In this document: in pieces, positions 1 through 6,674 of the stretch
How the letters are laid out: each line of letters starts with the position of its first letter
Numbering within the stretch: position 1 is the first letter of the stretch
Source of the DNA: JAWOLE01 sp963815655
Lineage (GTDB): Bacteria > Acidobacteriota > Thermoanaerobaculia > UBA5066 > Gp7-AA6
Assembly: GCA_963815655.1 (NCBI GenBank)
Contig: CAWFHK010000001.1
Span: forward strand, 62,001-126,000
Length of the DNA: 64,000 nt
Direction of reading: 5' to 3'
Program-made: the position numbers and the translations under genes
Notes under the pieces: generated by a model
The model's input: the letters and a program-made list of their open reading frames with translations, nothing else
The model's database searches: none
What the model was told of the DNA's origin: nothing

Positions 1-23
1 CCCGCCTCCCGCCTCCCGGCTCC
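1..23. repeat. Heptamer array, unit CCCGCCT
   Basis: Three near-identical 7-nt units (two CCCGCCT, one CCCGGCT) run from the window edge to just before sucD. The array may extend upstream of the window. A closely related array (unit GCCTCCC) recurs at 54340-54369 in front of the sensor kinase gene. It belongs to the family of 7-nt arrays described in the findings. Confidence 0.6.
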
Positions 24-35
24 GGCGGTGGCCCC

Positions 36-923
36 ATGAGCATCTGGGTCGGCAGGCAAACGCGCCTCCTCGTCCAGGGGTTGACGGGCCGCGAGGGGAC
101 GTTCCACACGCTGGCGAGCCGCGACTACGGCACCCAGGTCGTCGCGGGAGTCACCCCGGGCAAGGGGGGGACGACGCACGAAGGGATCCCCGTTTTCAAC
201 ACCGTGGCCGAGGCGGTCTCCTCGACCGGAGCCAACGCCTCGGTGATCTTCGTTCCGCCTCCCTTCGCGGCCGACGCCATCGTGGAGGCGGCGGACGCGC
301 GCGTCGGGATCATTGCCTGCATCACCGAGGGGGTCCCCACCAACGACATGGTCCGCGTCAAGGCGTTCCTGGCGGAGGTCAACGCGGCGGGGGAGGCGGT
401 CCGATTGATCGGCCCCAACTGCCCCGGGATCATCACGCCCGGGGAGTGCAAGATCGGGATCATGCCCGGACGCATCCATAGCCCGGGGAGGATCGGCGTC
501 ATCTCCCGCTCAGGGACCCTGACCTACGAGGCGGTGGACCAGCTGACGCGGCTCGGGATGGGACAATCGACGGTCATCGGGATCGGCGGAGACCCGGTCA
601 ACGGCACGAGCTTCATCGATTGCCTCCGGGCATTCCGGGACGACCCCGAGACCGAGGCCGTGGTCCTGATCGGCGAGATCGGCGGCATGGCGGAGGAGGA
701 GGCGGCCTGCTACGTCGCCGGGAACTTCGCGAAACCGGTCGTCGCGTTCATCGCCGGGCAGACCGCGCCGCCCGGTCGCCGCATGGGGCATGCTGGCGCC
801 ATCATCGCGGGAGGCAAGGGAACGGCCGCCGACAAGGTCAAGGCGCTGGAAGCCGCGCGGATCGCCGTGGTTCGCTCTCCCGCCGATATCGGAGCGAAGA
901 TGAAGGAGGTCCTCGGACGATAG
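36..923 (+). CDS. sucD: Succinyl-CoA ligase (ADP-forming) alpha subunit
   Basis: This subunit of the TCA-cycle enzyme that interconverts succinyl-CoA and succinate carries CoA binding and the phosphorylated histidine. At 295 aa the length is normal. The N-terminal CoA-binding Rossmann segment includes GLTGREGTFH (about residues 15-24). A GPNCPG motif starts at residue 126, and the catalytic phospho-histidine is His252 in GHAGAIIAGG. The ATG at 36 gives the usual short N-terminus. sucC is not in the window and would be expected just upstream. The ndk start follows the stop after a single base, so the two genes are probably co-transcribed, linking substrate-level nucleotide phosphorylation with nucleotide interconversion. 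Confidence 0.96.
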   Translation: MSIWVGRQTRLLVQGLTGREGTFHTLASRDYGTQVVAGVTPGKGGTTHEGIPVFNTVAEAVSSTGANASVIFVPPPFAADAIVEAADARVGIIACITEGVPTNDMVRVKAFLAEVNAAGEAVRLIGPNCPGIITPGECKIGIMPGRIHSPGRIGVISRSGTLTYEAVDQLTRLGMGQSTVIGIGGDPVNGTSFIDCLRAFRDDPETEAVVLIGEIGGMAEEEAACYVAGNFAKPVVAFIAGQTAPPGRRMGHAGAIIAGGKGTAADKVKALEAARIAVVRSPADIGAKMKEVLGR

Positions 924-924
924 G

Positions 925-1350
925 ATGGAAAGAACGTTGGAACGGACTCTCACCATCATCAAACCGGACGCCATCTCCGCCGGCAAGGCGGGAGCGATCC
1001 TGGCGCACCTCGAGAAAGAGGGGTTCCGCCTGGCGGGAATCAGGAAGGTCCGGCTCTCGCCGGAGCAGGCCCGCGCCTTCTATTCGGTTCACCGGGAGCG
1101 TCCTTTTTACGAGGGGCTCGTGCGCTTCATGACGGAAGGCCCGGTGGTCGTGGCGGCGCTCGCTCGTGAGAATGCCGTCGCGCACCTGCGCCGGACGATG
1201 GGCGCGACCGACTCGAAGAAGGCCGAGGCCGGCACGATCCGCAACCTCCACGGGACCGACATCGAGCGCAACGCGATCCACGGCAGCGACTCGGCGGAGA
1301 ATGCCGCGAAGGAGGTCGCGTTCTTCTTCAGCGAGGCCGAGCTGATCTGA
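925..1350 (+). CDS. ndk: Nucleoside diphosphate kinase
   Basis: This enzyme transfers the gamma-phosphate between NTPs and NDPs through a phosphohistidine. The 141-aa length is typical. The N-terminal TLTIIKPDA strand, the RPFYEGLVRFM segment and the active-site NAIHGSDS motif with His119 are all present. It starts one base after the sucD stop, so translation is likely coupled. Immediately after its stop comes a 7-nt repeat hairpin (1356-1440), which separates it from the convergent methyltransferase gene. Confidence 0.97.
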   Translation: MERTLERTLTIIKPDAISAGKAGAILAHLEKEGFRLAGIRKVRLSPEQARAFYSVHRERPFYEGLVRFMTEGPVVVAALARENAVAHLRRTMGATDSKKAEAGTIRNLHGTDIERNAIHGSDSAENAAKEVAFFFSEAELI

Positions 1351-1355
1351 AGGAA

Positions 1356-1440
1356 GTTGTGAATTGTGAATTGTGAATTGTGAGTTACGGGGCCTTATTC
1401 ACAACACACAACACACAACACACAACTCACGACTCACAAC
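1356..1440. repeat. Heptamer-array hairpin, unit TGTGAAT
   Basis: The left arm has about four copies of a TGTGAAT-like unit. A spacer of about 16 nt follows, then a right arm of ACACACA and ACTCACA units that is largely complementary. The structure lies between the convergent ndk and TrmJ-like genes. Its right arm contains the TGA stop codon (1434-1436, minus strand) of the methyltransferase. Arrays with the same unit recur at 12986-13076 and 59273-59350. It could act as a bidirectional transcription barrier, but there is no T-tract. Confidence 0.85.
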
Positions 1441-2162
1441 TCCCTCTTCTCCTTCCGGCGCAGGGAGACGAGGATGCGGTTGGCCACTCCTCGCAGGATC
1501 TTGACGTCGCGCTCGGAGAGGGGCCGGCCGGCGACGATGCGGCGCCAGTCCCGGAGCGTCCGGTCCCGATGCCCGGTGTCGTAGAAGCCGATCGCGTCGA
1601 GAGCGCGGTTCCAGTGGCCGATCGCCCCCTCGACGTCATCCGCCTTCGCCAGCGGTTCCCGGTCTTGCTCGCCGGCGCCGTCGCCGGCGAGCCGGGCCGC
1701 CGCGAGCGCGACCGCGACGGCGTGCGAGACGTTCAGGGTCGGGAACCCGGGCTCGGTCGGCAGGCGAAGGAACACCGAGGCGTGGGACATCTCCTCCTCG
1801 GTGAGCCCGCTCTTTTCCGGACCGAAGACGAGGGCCACGCGGGCCTGGCCGAGGCCTTGCAGGAAACCGGGCAATTCGGGGAGCGCGAGCGCTCGATGCC
1901 GGCCGCGGCCTCGGAGCGAGGAGGTGGCCACGACGGCTTCGAAATCCGCGACCGCCTCCGGAAGCGAGGGGTAACGACGCATGGCCTCCAGCAGGTCGCC
2001 GGCTCCGGAAGCCAGACGGTGGGAGTCCTCGTCGGCCGCCGCCGCCGGCTCGACCAGCCTCACATCGCCGACCCCGAAGTTCTTCGACGCCCGCGCGACG
2101 GATCCCAGGTTGGCCGGGAGCATGGGGCGCACCACGACGACGGCGAGACGGCGGGGATCCAT
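1434..2162 (-). CDS. TrmJ-like tRNA/rRNA 2'-O-methyltransferase (SpoU/SPOUT)
   Basis: This is a SPOUT-fold RNA methyltransferase whose closest pattern is TrmJ, which methylates the 2'-OH of position 32 in tRNA. The 242-aa product begins with the TrmJ/TrmH-type opening VVVVRPMLPANLGSVARASKNF. It then has motif 2 (VFGPEKSGLTEEE) and motif 3 (LPTEPGFPTLNVSHAVAVAL), the knotted SAM-binding elements. A C-terminal helical tail (about 70 aa) is typical of TrmJ. I chose the ATG at 2162 because the SPOUT domain begins right there. An open frame continues upstream but antisense to the VWA gene. The last codon and stop lie inside the heptamer array 1356-1440. The exact RNA target is inferred from family resemblance. 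Confidence 0.9.
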   Translation of the reverse strand: MDPRRLAVVVVRPMLPANLGSVARASKNFGVGDVRLVEPAAAADEDSHRLASGAGDLLEAMRRYPSLPEAVADFEAVVATSSLRGRGRHRALALPELPGFLQGLGQARVALVFGPEKSGLTEEEMSHASVFLRLPTEPGFPTLNVSHAVAVALAAARLAGDGAGEQDREPLAKADDVEGAIGHWNRALDAIGFYDTGHRDRTLRDWRRIVAGRPLSERDVKILRGVANRILVSLRRKEKREL

Positions 2163-2204
2163 CTCCGGAATTATCAGGCCGGACGGGCTTCTTATAGGAG
2201 ACGG

Positions 2205-3158
2205 ATGAGACGGCCGACGGCGCTCGCGGTTCTCCTGCTGCTCGCCGCGTCCGCGGGGAGCGCCCGGCAGGAGACGAGGGAGAGGCTCCCGACCTACACC
2301 GAGAGCGCCGGCTCGGAGTACGTTCTCGTCCCCGTCGTCGTCCTGGACAAGAAGGGGAGATTCGTCGAGGGGCTTGAGAAGAAGAACTTCAAGCTCCAGG
2401 TCCAGGGCGTGCCGGTCGAGCTCGACACCTTCGAGAACGACGACCAGGCTCCCGCCTCCTTCGCCTTCCTCATCGACACCTCCGGCAGTATGAGGCTCGC
2501 CAGGAAGCTCGACTACGCCAAGGCGGCCGTGCGGCGGATCGTCGGCCAGCGCAGGCCCGGGGACGACTTCGCCCTGTTCGCCTTCGCCGAGGAGGAGGTC
2601 CGCATGGTGTCGGACTTCTCGCACGACCCGGCGCGGCTGCTCGCGGCCCTGGACGACCTCGAAGCGGGGGGGCAGACGGCCCTCTTCGACGCCGTCGCCG
2701 CCACGCCCTCCAAGATGCTCGCGGGGAAGAACGGCAAGCGCGCGATCGTGCTCTTCTCCGACGGCGTGGACAACGCCAGCCGCCTGTCGCCGGCCGAGAT
2801 GGCAGAGATCCTGCAACAGGTGTCCACGCCTGTCTATGCGATCGGCATGAAGAACGCCTCATTCGACCGCCTGACCGACGAGGAACGGGGGAAGCTCTCC
2901 GTTGACAACCTGAGGATGCTCGCGGCGTCGAGCGGGGGAAAGATGTACTTGCCTGGGGGCGAGGAAGACCTGGCACCGGTCGCCGAGAAGATCAGCGCGG
3001 AGGTCCGGAAGCAGTATTTACTTGGGTTTACGCCTTCCGGCCGGGGAGAGGTAAAATACCGCCTTCTGGTCGTCACGGTCGCCAAGAAGGGGACATGGGA
3101 CATACGAGCCCGTCGGGGTTACCGGGGCACGGCCCCGGTCGCTGCGGCGGAACATTAA
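2205..3158 (+). CDS. Secreted von Willebrand A domain protein
   Basis: This 317-aa exported protein has an N-terminal signal peptide (RRPTALAVLLLLAASAGS). A short beta domain (VPVVVLDKKGRFVEGL...) of the kind that precedes VWA domains in acidobacterial proteins follows. The VWA domain has an intact MIDAS motif D91-T-S-G-S95 and a later SDGVDN motif. The C-terminus (YLLGFTPSGRGE..YRLLVV) matches the tail of this acidobacterial family. Role unknown; VWA domains bind metal and mediate protein contacts. The ATG at 2205 is preceded by AGGAG at 2196-2200. The gene is divergent from the TrmJ-like gene, about 40 bp away. A second family member lies at 26204-27814. Confidence 0.88.
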   Translation: MRRPTALAVLLLLAASAGSARQETRERLPTYTESAGSEYVLVPVVVLDKKGRFVEGLEKKNFKLQVQGVPVELDTFENDDQAPASFAFLIDTSGSMRLARKLDYAKAAVRRIVGQRRPGDDFALFAFAEEEVRMVSDFSHDPARLLAALDDLEAGGQTALFDAVAATPSKMLAGKNGKRAIVLFSDGVDNASRLSPAEMAEILQQVSTPVYAIGMKNASFDRLTDEERGKLSVDNLRMLAASSGGKMYLPGGEEDLAPVAEKISAEVRKQYLLGFTPSGRGEVKYRLLVVTVAKKGTWDIRARRGYRGTAPVAAAEH

Positions 3159-3180
3159 CAACCTGCGGAAGGAGGTCTTC

Positions 3181-3810
3181 ATGGTGAATCGAAGATGGTA
3201 CCAACGGGGTCTCGTCGGCGGGGCGCTTCTTCTAGGCATCTTCGGGCTCAACGCGTGCGCCACCAAGCAATACGTGAGCGCGGAGGTTTCTAAAAGCAGC
3301 GCGACGTCCGAGAAGCGGATCAACGAGGTCGAATCCCAGGTCGAGGCGACGCAGACCAAGGTGAAGGAACACGACACGAAGATCGCGGAGCTCGACAAGA
3401 CGACGCGGGAGGCCCTCGAGCGCGCGGAGGCGGCGGGCAAGCTGGCCGAAGGCAAGTTCGTGTATTCGCTCGTCCTCTCCGACGACGCGGTGAAGTTTCC
3501 GGTCAACCGGCACGAGCTGTCCAAGGAAGCGGAGGCCAAGTTGAAAGACTTCGCCGAGCGGCTCAAGGGGGAGAACAAGAACGTGTACCTGGAGATCCAG
3601 GGGCATACCGACGCGACCGGCGGCAACGACTACAACTACAAGCTCGGCGAGGCGCGGGCGGAGGCGGTCCGCCGCTACCTGAGCAAGCAGGGAATCGCGT
3701 TGAACCGCATGTCCACGATCTCCTACGGCGAAGACGAGCCCGTGGATTCGAACAAGACGAGAGACGGCCGCGCCAAGAACCGCCGGGTCGTCGTGATCGT
3801 TCTCGCGTAG
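3181..3810 (+). CDS. OmpA-family outer-membrane lipoprotein
   Basis: This 209-aa lipoprotein has a signal peptide ending in the lipobox LNAC, with Cys26 as the predicted acylated residue. A coiled-coil stretch (about residues 40-95) rich in Glu/Lys/Thr follows, like a short Lpp/tail-fibre helix. The C-terminal OmpA domain carries the peptidoglycan-binding pattern EIQGHTDATGG..NYKLGEARAEAVRRYL and ends with NRRVVVIV. It probably anchors the outer membrane to peptidoglycan, Pal-like. A strong Shine-Dalgarno (GGAAGGAGG) precedes ATG 3181. Its own rho-independent terminator (3850-3880) is followed after two bases by a group II intron. Confidence 0.92.
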   Translation: MVNRRWYQRGLVGGALLLGIFGLNACATKQYVSAEVSKSSATSEKRINEVESQVEATQTKVKEHDTKIAELDKTTREALERAEAAGKLAEGKFVYSLVLSDDAVKFPVNRHELSKEAEAKLKDFAERLKGENKNVYLEIQGHTDATGGNDYNYKLGEARAEAVRRYLSKQGIALNRMSTISYGEDEPVDSNKTRDGRAKNRRVVVIVLA

Positions 3811-3849
3811 GGAATCCGCGAATCGAGAGTCAGGATCGAGACTCTCTCG

Positions 3850-3880
3850 AGCGCCCCGGGGCGGCCCGGGGCGCTTTTTT
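3850..3880. terminator. Rho-independent terminator of the OmpA-like gene; intron target
   Basis: A perfect 11-bp stem (AGCGCCCCGGG at 3850-3860 pairing with CCCGGGGCGCT at 3865-3875) has a 4-nt GCGG loop and a T-run to 3880. The group II intron begins at about 3883, the location expected for class C introns, which recognise terminator hairpins. Confidence 0.93.
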
Positions 3881-4103
3881 CTGTACGCCCAGCATGGGTT
3901 TCAGCCAGCGGGTGGAAGTCCCGCAGGGAGGAGGTCACACCGACCTGAGCGAAGCGCAAGGGCGGGAGCGTGAGCGACCGTCTGAAGGAAGCGCGGAGCG
4001 AGGCCTGCGAGCCGACGAACAGGAACCGGATAAGAGGCGTTGTCTTCAGTGGCGAGCGAGCAGAAGATTGCGAAGCTGCAGTGACCGAGGGGAGGCGGCG
4101 TAG

Positions 4104-5645
4104 ATGCGGCGGTTGAGCAGGGGGAGCCGAGGCTCTTATCTGGGGAGATCTCGCTTGATGCCTGAAAGGGCGACGCCGTGGAAGCCGGCGGAGCGAGGAG
4201 TCAGCAGAGGCCGTAATAGCCGTCGAGAGGCGGTGAAGGGCCGAACGGGAGGGAGAGCGAAAACGGCCTTGAATCTCGGGGGGACAAGGCTCCAGAAGTC
4301 GGGCGAACAGCTCGAGCTGCCGATGGAGAGCGCGGGTGAAACCCGCCGAGCCAACGGGAGCGGAGAAGTCCTCCGGGCGAGGAGAGGGGACGAGCGCTCG
4401 GGCAGGGGCAGCCTGATGGAAGAGGTCGTCGAAAGGACGAACCTGAAGGCGGCGCTGAGACGGGTCAAGCAGAACAAGGGCGGTCCCGGCATCGATGGGA
4501 TGACGGTAGGAGAGCTGCCGGATTACTTGAAGCGGGAATGGGTGCGCATCCGAGAGGAGCTTCTCGGGGGTACGTATCAACCGCAGGCGGTGAGAAGGCA
4601 GACGATTCCGAAGGGGGGAGGGGGCCAGCGCGAGCTGGGCATCCCGACCGTGCTGGACCGATTCATCCAGCAGGCTGTGCTACAGGTGCTGCAACCGCGA
4701 TTGGACCCGAACTTCTCCGACCACAGTTACGGCTTTCGGCCGGGACGGCGTGCGCATCAGGCGATCGCCCGAGCGCAGCAGTACGTGCAGGAAGGGCGCA
4801 AGGTGGTGGCGGACGTGGATTTGGCGAAGTTTTTCGACCGAGCCAACCACGACATCGTCATGGAGAGGTTGTCGAGGAAGATCGCGGACAAGAGGGTGCT
4901 GGGGCTGATCCGCCGCTACCTGGAGGCCGGGGTGATGGTCTCAGGCGTGGTGGTGGAGAGACACGAGGGGACTCCGCAGGGGGGACCTCTGTCGCCCTTG
5001 CTGGCCAACGTGCTCTTGGACGAAGTGGACAAGGAGCTGGAGAGGCGCGGGCACGCCTTCGTGAGGTACGCCGACGACCTGAACGTTTATGTGAGGTCGC
5101 AGAAGGCGGGGCGGCGCGTCTACGAAGGGTTGAAAAAGCTCTTCGGAAAGTTGCGGCTCGTGGTCAACGAGGAAAAGAGCGCGGTGGACCTGGCGGTGAG
5201 ACGGGACTTTCTGGGCTACAGCTTCTGGGTGGCCGCGGAAGGACGGATCAAGCGCCGGGTGGCCAGGAAGGCTCTTGGGGCGATGAAGGAGCATGTGCGG
5301 AAAATCACGAACCGCAACGGAGGACGGAGCCTGTCGGCGGTCGCGGGGGAGCTGAAGGCATACCTGCTCGGCTGGAGGGAGTACTTCAAGCAGGCCGAGA
5401 CGCCTGGCGTCTTCGAGGACGTTGACAAGTGGATCCGTCACAGGCTGCGGTGCCTACAACTGAAGCAGTGGAAGCGAGGGACTACGGTCTTCCGCGAGCT
5501 GAGGGCGCGAGGCGCGTCCAAGGACGTCGCGGCCCAGGTCGCCGCGAACACGCGACGGTGGTGGCACAACTCTGCCAAGCTTCTGAACTCGGCCCTGCCG
5601 AACCGTTACTTCGACGAGCTGGGGGTGCCTCGACTCGCCCCGTGA
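4104..5645 (+). CDS. ltrA: Group II intron reverse transcriptase/maturase
   Basis: This intron-encoded protein promotes splicing and retrohoming. RT motifs run in order: NKGGPGIDGMTV, IPKGGGGQRELGIPTVLDR, SYGFRPGRRAHQA, DVDLAKFFDRANHD, GTPQGGPLSPLLANVLLDE, and the catalytic YADD at about residues 322-325. A domain X/maturase-like region ends in LPNRYFDELGVPRLAP. No HNH endonuclease domain follows, as expected for class C. The reading frame is 513 aa, but conserved sequence begins near residue 75. The true start may therefore be ATG 4158 or 4323 instead of 4104, since the frame upstream overlaps intron RNA structure. No frameshift is seen. Confidence 0.93.
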   Translation: MRRLSRGSRGSYLGRSRLMPERATPWKPAERGVSRGRNSRREAVKGRTGGRAKTALNLGGTRLQKSGEQLELPMESAGETRRANGSGEVLRARRGDERSGRGSLMEEVVERTNLKAALRRVKQNKGGPGIDGMTVGELPDYLKREWVRIREELLGGTYQPQAVRRQTIPKGGGGQRELGIPTVLDRFIQQAVLQVLQPRLDPNFSDHSYGFRPGRRAHQAIARAQQYVQEGRKVVADVDLAKFFDRANHDIVMERLSRKIADKRVLGLIRRYLEAGVMVSGVVVERHEGTPQGGPLSPLLANVLLDEVDKELERRGHAFVRYADDLNVYVRSQKAGRRVYEGLKKLFGKLRLVVNEEKSAVDLAVRRDFLGYSFWVAAEGRIKRRVARKALGAMKEHVRKITNRNGGRSLSAVAGELKAYLLGWREYFKQAETPGVFEDVDKWIRHRLRCLQLKQWKRGTTVFRELRARGASKDVAAQVAANTRRWWHNSAKLLNSALPNRYFDELGVPRLAP

Positions 5646-5659
5646 CCTCAACCAACCGA

Positions 5660-5691
5660 ACCGCCGGATGCGGACCCGCATGTCCGGTGGT
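5660..5691 (+). ncRNA. Group II intron catalytic domain V
   Basis: A 32-nt hairpin pairs ACCGCCGGA-type 5' sequence with TCCGGTGGT at its 3' end. The lower stem carries a CGC triad rather than AGC, which is characteristic of class C introns. The small size also fits class C. It sits just after the reverse transcriptase stop codon. Confidence 0.8.
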
Positions 5692-5713
5692 GTGGGAGGG
5701 GAGCGGCGGTCAC

Positions 5714-6601
5714 CTACCGCCGCCCCCTATCCCGATTCTCCTTGATCCGGAGCGCTTCGAGCGCCTCCGAGAAGTCCGCGGGGAGCGGGGACTCGGCCCT
5801 GACCGGAAGGCCGGTCCGCGGATGGGCGAATCCCAGGCGCCGCGCGTGGAGCATCTGGCGCGGGACCGGATCCCGCGACTCTCGGCTTTTCCCGCCGTAC
5901 ACTCGGTCGCCGAGCACGGGATGGCCCGCCGCGGCGAAGTGGACGCGGATCTGGTGCGTGCGGCCGGTCTCCAGCTCGACGGAGACGAGGGTCGCGCCGT
6001 CGAACCGCTCGATCGCGCGGTAGCGCGTCACCGCCCACCGGCCTTCCTGCCCGGGACGCGCGACGCCGCGCCGAAGGTCACCGCGGTCGCGCACGAGGTC
6101 GGCGGTATAGCTGCCCGAATCGGGAACACGCCCCTCGACGAGCGCCAGGTATTCCCGCTCGATCGCGTGGCGGCGGAAGAGGTCCTGCAGGAAACGGAGG
6201 GCGGCACGGTTGCGGGCGAAGACGACGGCCCCGGAGGTGTCCTTGTCCAGGCGGTGCACCACGAATGCCGTGGGACGCTGCCCGAAGCGGTGATGCAGGT
6301 AGTCGAGGACGCGGGCGAAGAGCGTGTCCTTCTCGTGCTCTGCCGTGGGGACGGAGAGGAGGCCCGCCGGCTTGTCCACGATCAGGAAGTCGGCGTCCTC
6401 GGCGAGAACCGGGAGGCGAGAGCGGACCCGGTACCGCGCCGGACGGCTCGGGTGAAACGCGAGGTTCTCGCTCTGCGCCACCTCGCGGCCCGGCTCGTCC
6501 GCGACCGCTCCCTCCACGTCCACCCGTCCGGCCCGCACCGCGTCGCGCGCCGCGCGGCGCGACAGACCGAAGGCGCGGGAGACGGCCAGGTCGAGCCTCA
6601 T
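5714..6601 (-). CDS. RluA-family pseudouridine synthase; 3' end altered by intron
   Basis: This 295-aa protein has an N-terminal S4-like segment (LDLAVSRAFGLSRRAARDAVRAGRV) and then the RluA catalytic core. It includes LIVDKPAGLLSVPT, the catalytic-Asp motif HRLDKDTSGAVVFA and the closing ELETGRTHQIRVHFAAAGHPVLGD motif. It should isomerise uridines in rRNA or tRNA; the target is not readable. Start ATG 6601 is followed upstream by a 7-nt repeat array. Unusually, the last seven codons and the TAG stop (5714-5716) lie inside domain VI of the group II intron. Removing the intron in silico gives a 19-codon alternative tail that reads antisense through the terminator before a stop. Confidence 0.9.
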   Translation of the reverse strand: MRLDLAVSRAFGLSRRAARDAVRAGRVDVEGAVADEPGREVAQSENLAFHPSRPARYRVRSRLPVLAEDADFLIVDKPAGLLSVPTAEHEKDTLFARVLDYLHHRFGQRPTAFVVHRLDKDTSGAVVFARNRAALRFLQDLFRRHAIEREYLALVEGRVPDSGSYTADLVRDRGDLRRGVARPGQEGRWAVTRYRAIERFDGATLVSVELETGRTHQIRVHFAAAGHPVLGDRVYGGKSRESRDPVPRQMLHARRLGFAHPRTGLPVRAESPLPADFSEALEALRIKENRDRGRR

Positions 6602-6606
6602 GGAAA

Positions 6607-6637
6607 GGTCCAAGGTCCAAAGTCCAAGGTCCAAGGT
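6607..6637. repeat. Heptamer array, unit GGTCCAA (single arm)
   Basis: Four 7-nt units (GGTCCAA with one AGTCCAA) lie between the start of the RluA-family gene and the stop of the upstream membrane-protein gene. I see no clear complementary arm here. The same unit forms a full hairpin at 14194-14274. Confidence 0.8.
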
Positions 6638-6674
6638 AGGACGAAACAGTGGGCGCCCTGGAGCCTGAACTCTC

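Larger units (their letters stand above)
3883..5736 (+). mobile_element. Group IIC intron with encoded reverse transcriptase
   Basis: The 5' end GTACGCCCAGCATGGG, the ..GGGTGGAAGTCCCGC element, the CGCAAGG..CTGAAGGAAGC segments and the AACAGGAACCGGATAAGAGGC segment follow domain I of class C introns such as that of Oceanobacillus iheyensis. The encoded protein lies at 4104-5645. Domain V is at 5660-5691 with a CGC triad, typical of class C. Domain VI has a candidate bulged branch A at 5729, seven nt from a 3' end ..CCCGAT at 5736. The element starts two nt behind the T-run of a terminator. Boundaries were assigned by eye from conserved ends; IBS/EBS pairing was not verified. All visible parts look intact. 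Confidence 0.88.

Noticed and set aside
1380..2204. N-terminal extension of the VWA protein back to 1380
   Set aside because: It would be antisense to the TrmJ-like gene and start in a repeat. The signal peptide begins at ATG 2205 with a good ribosome site.
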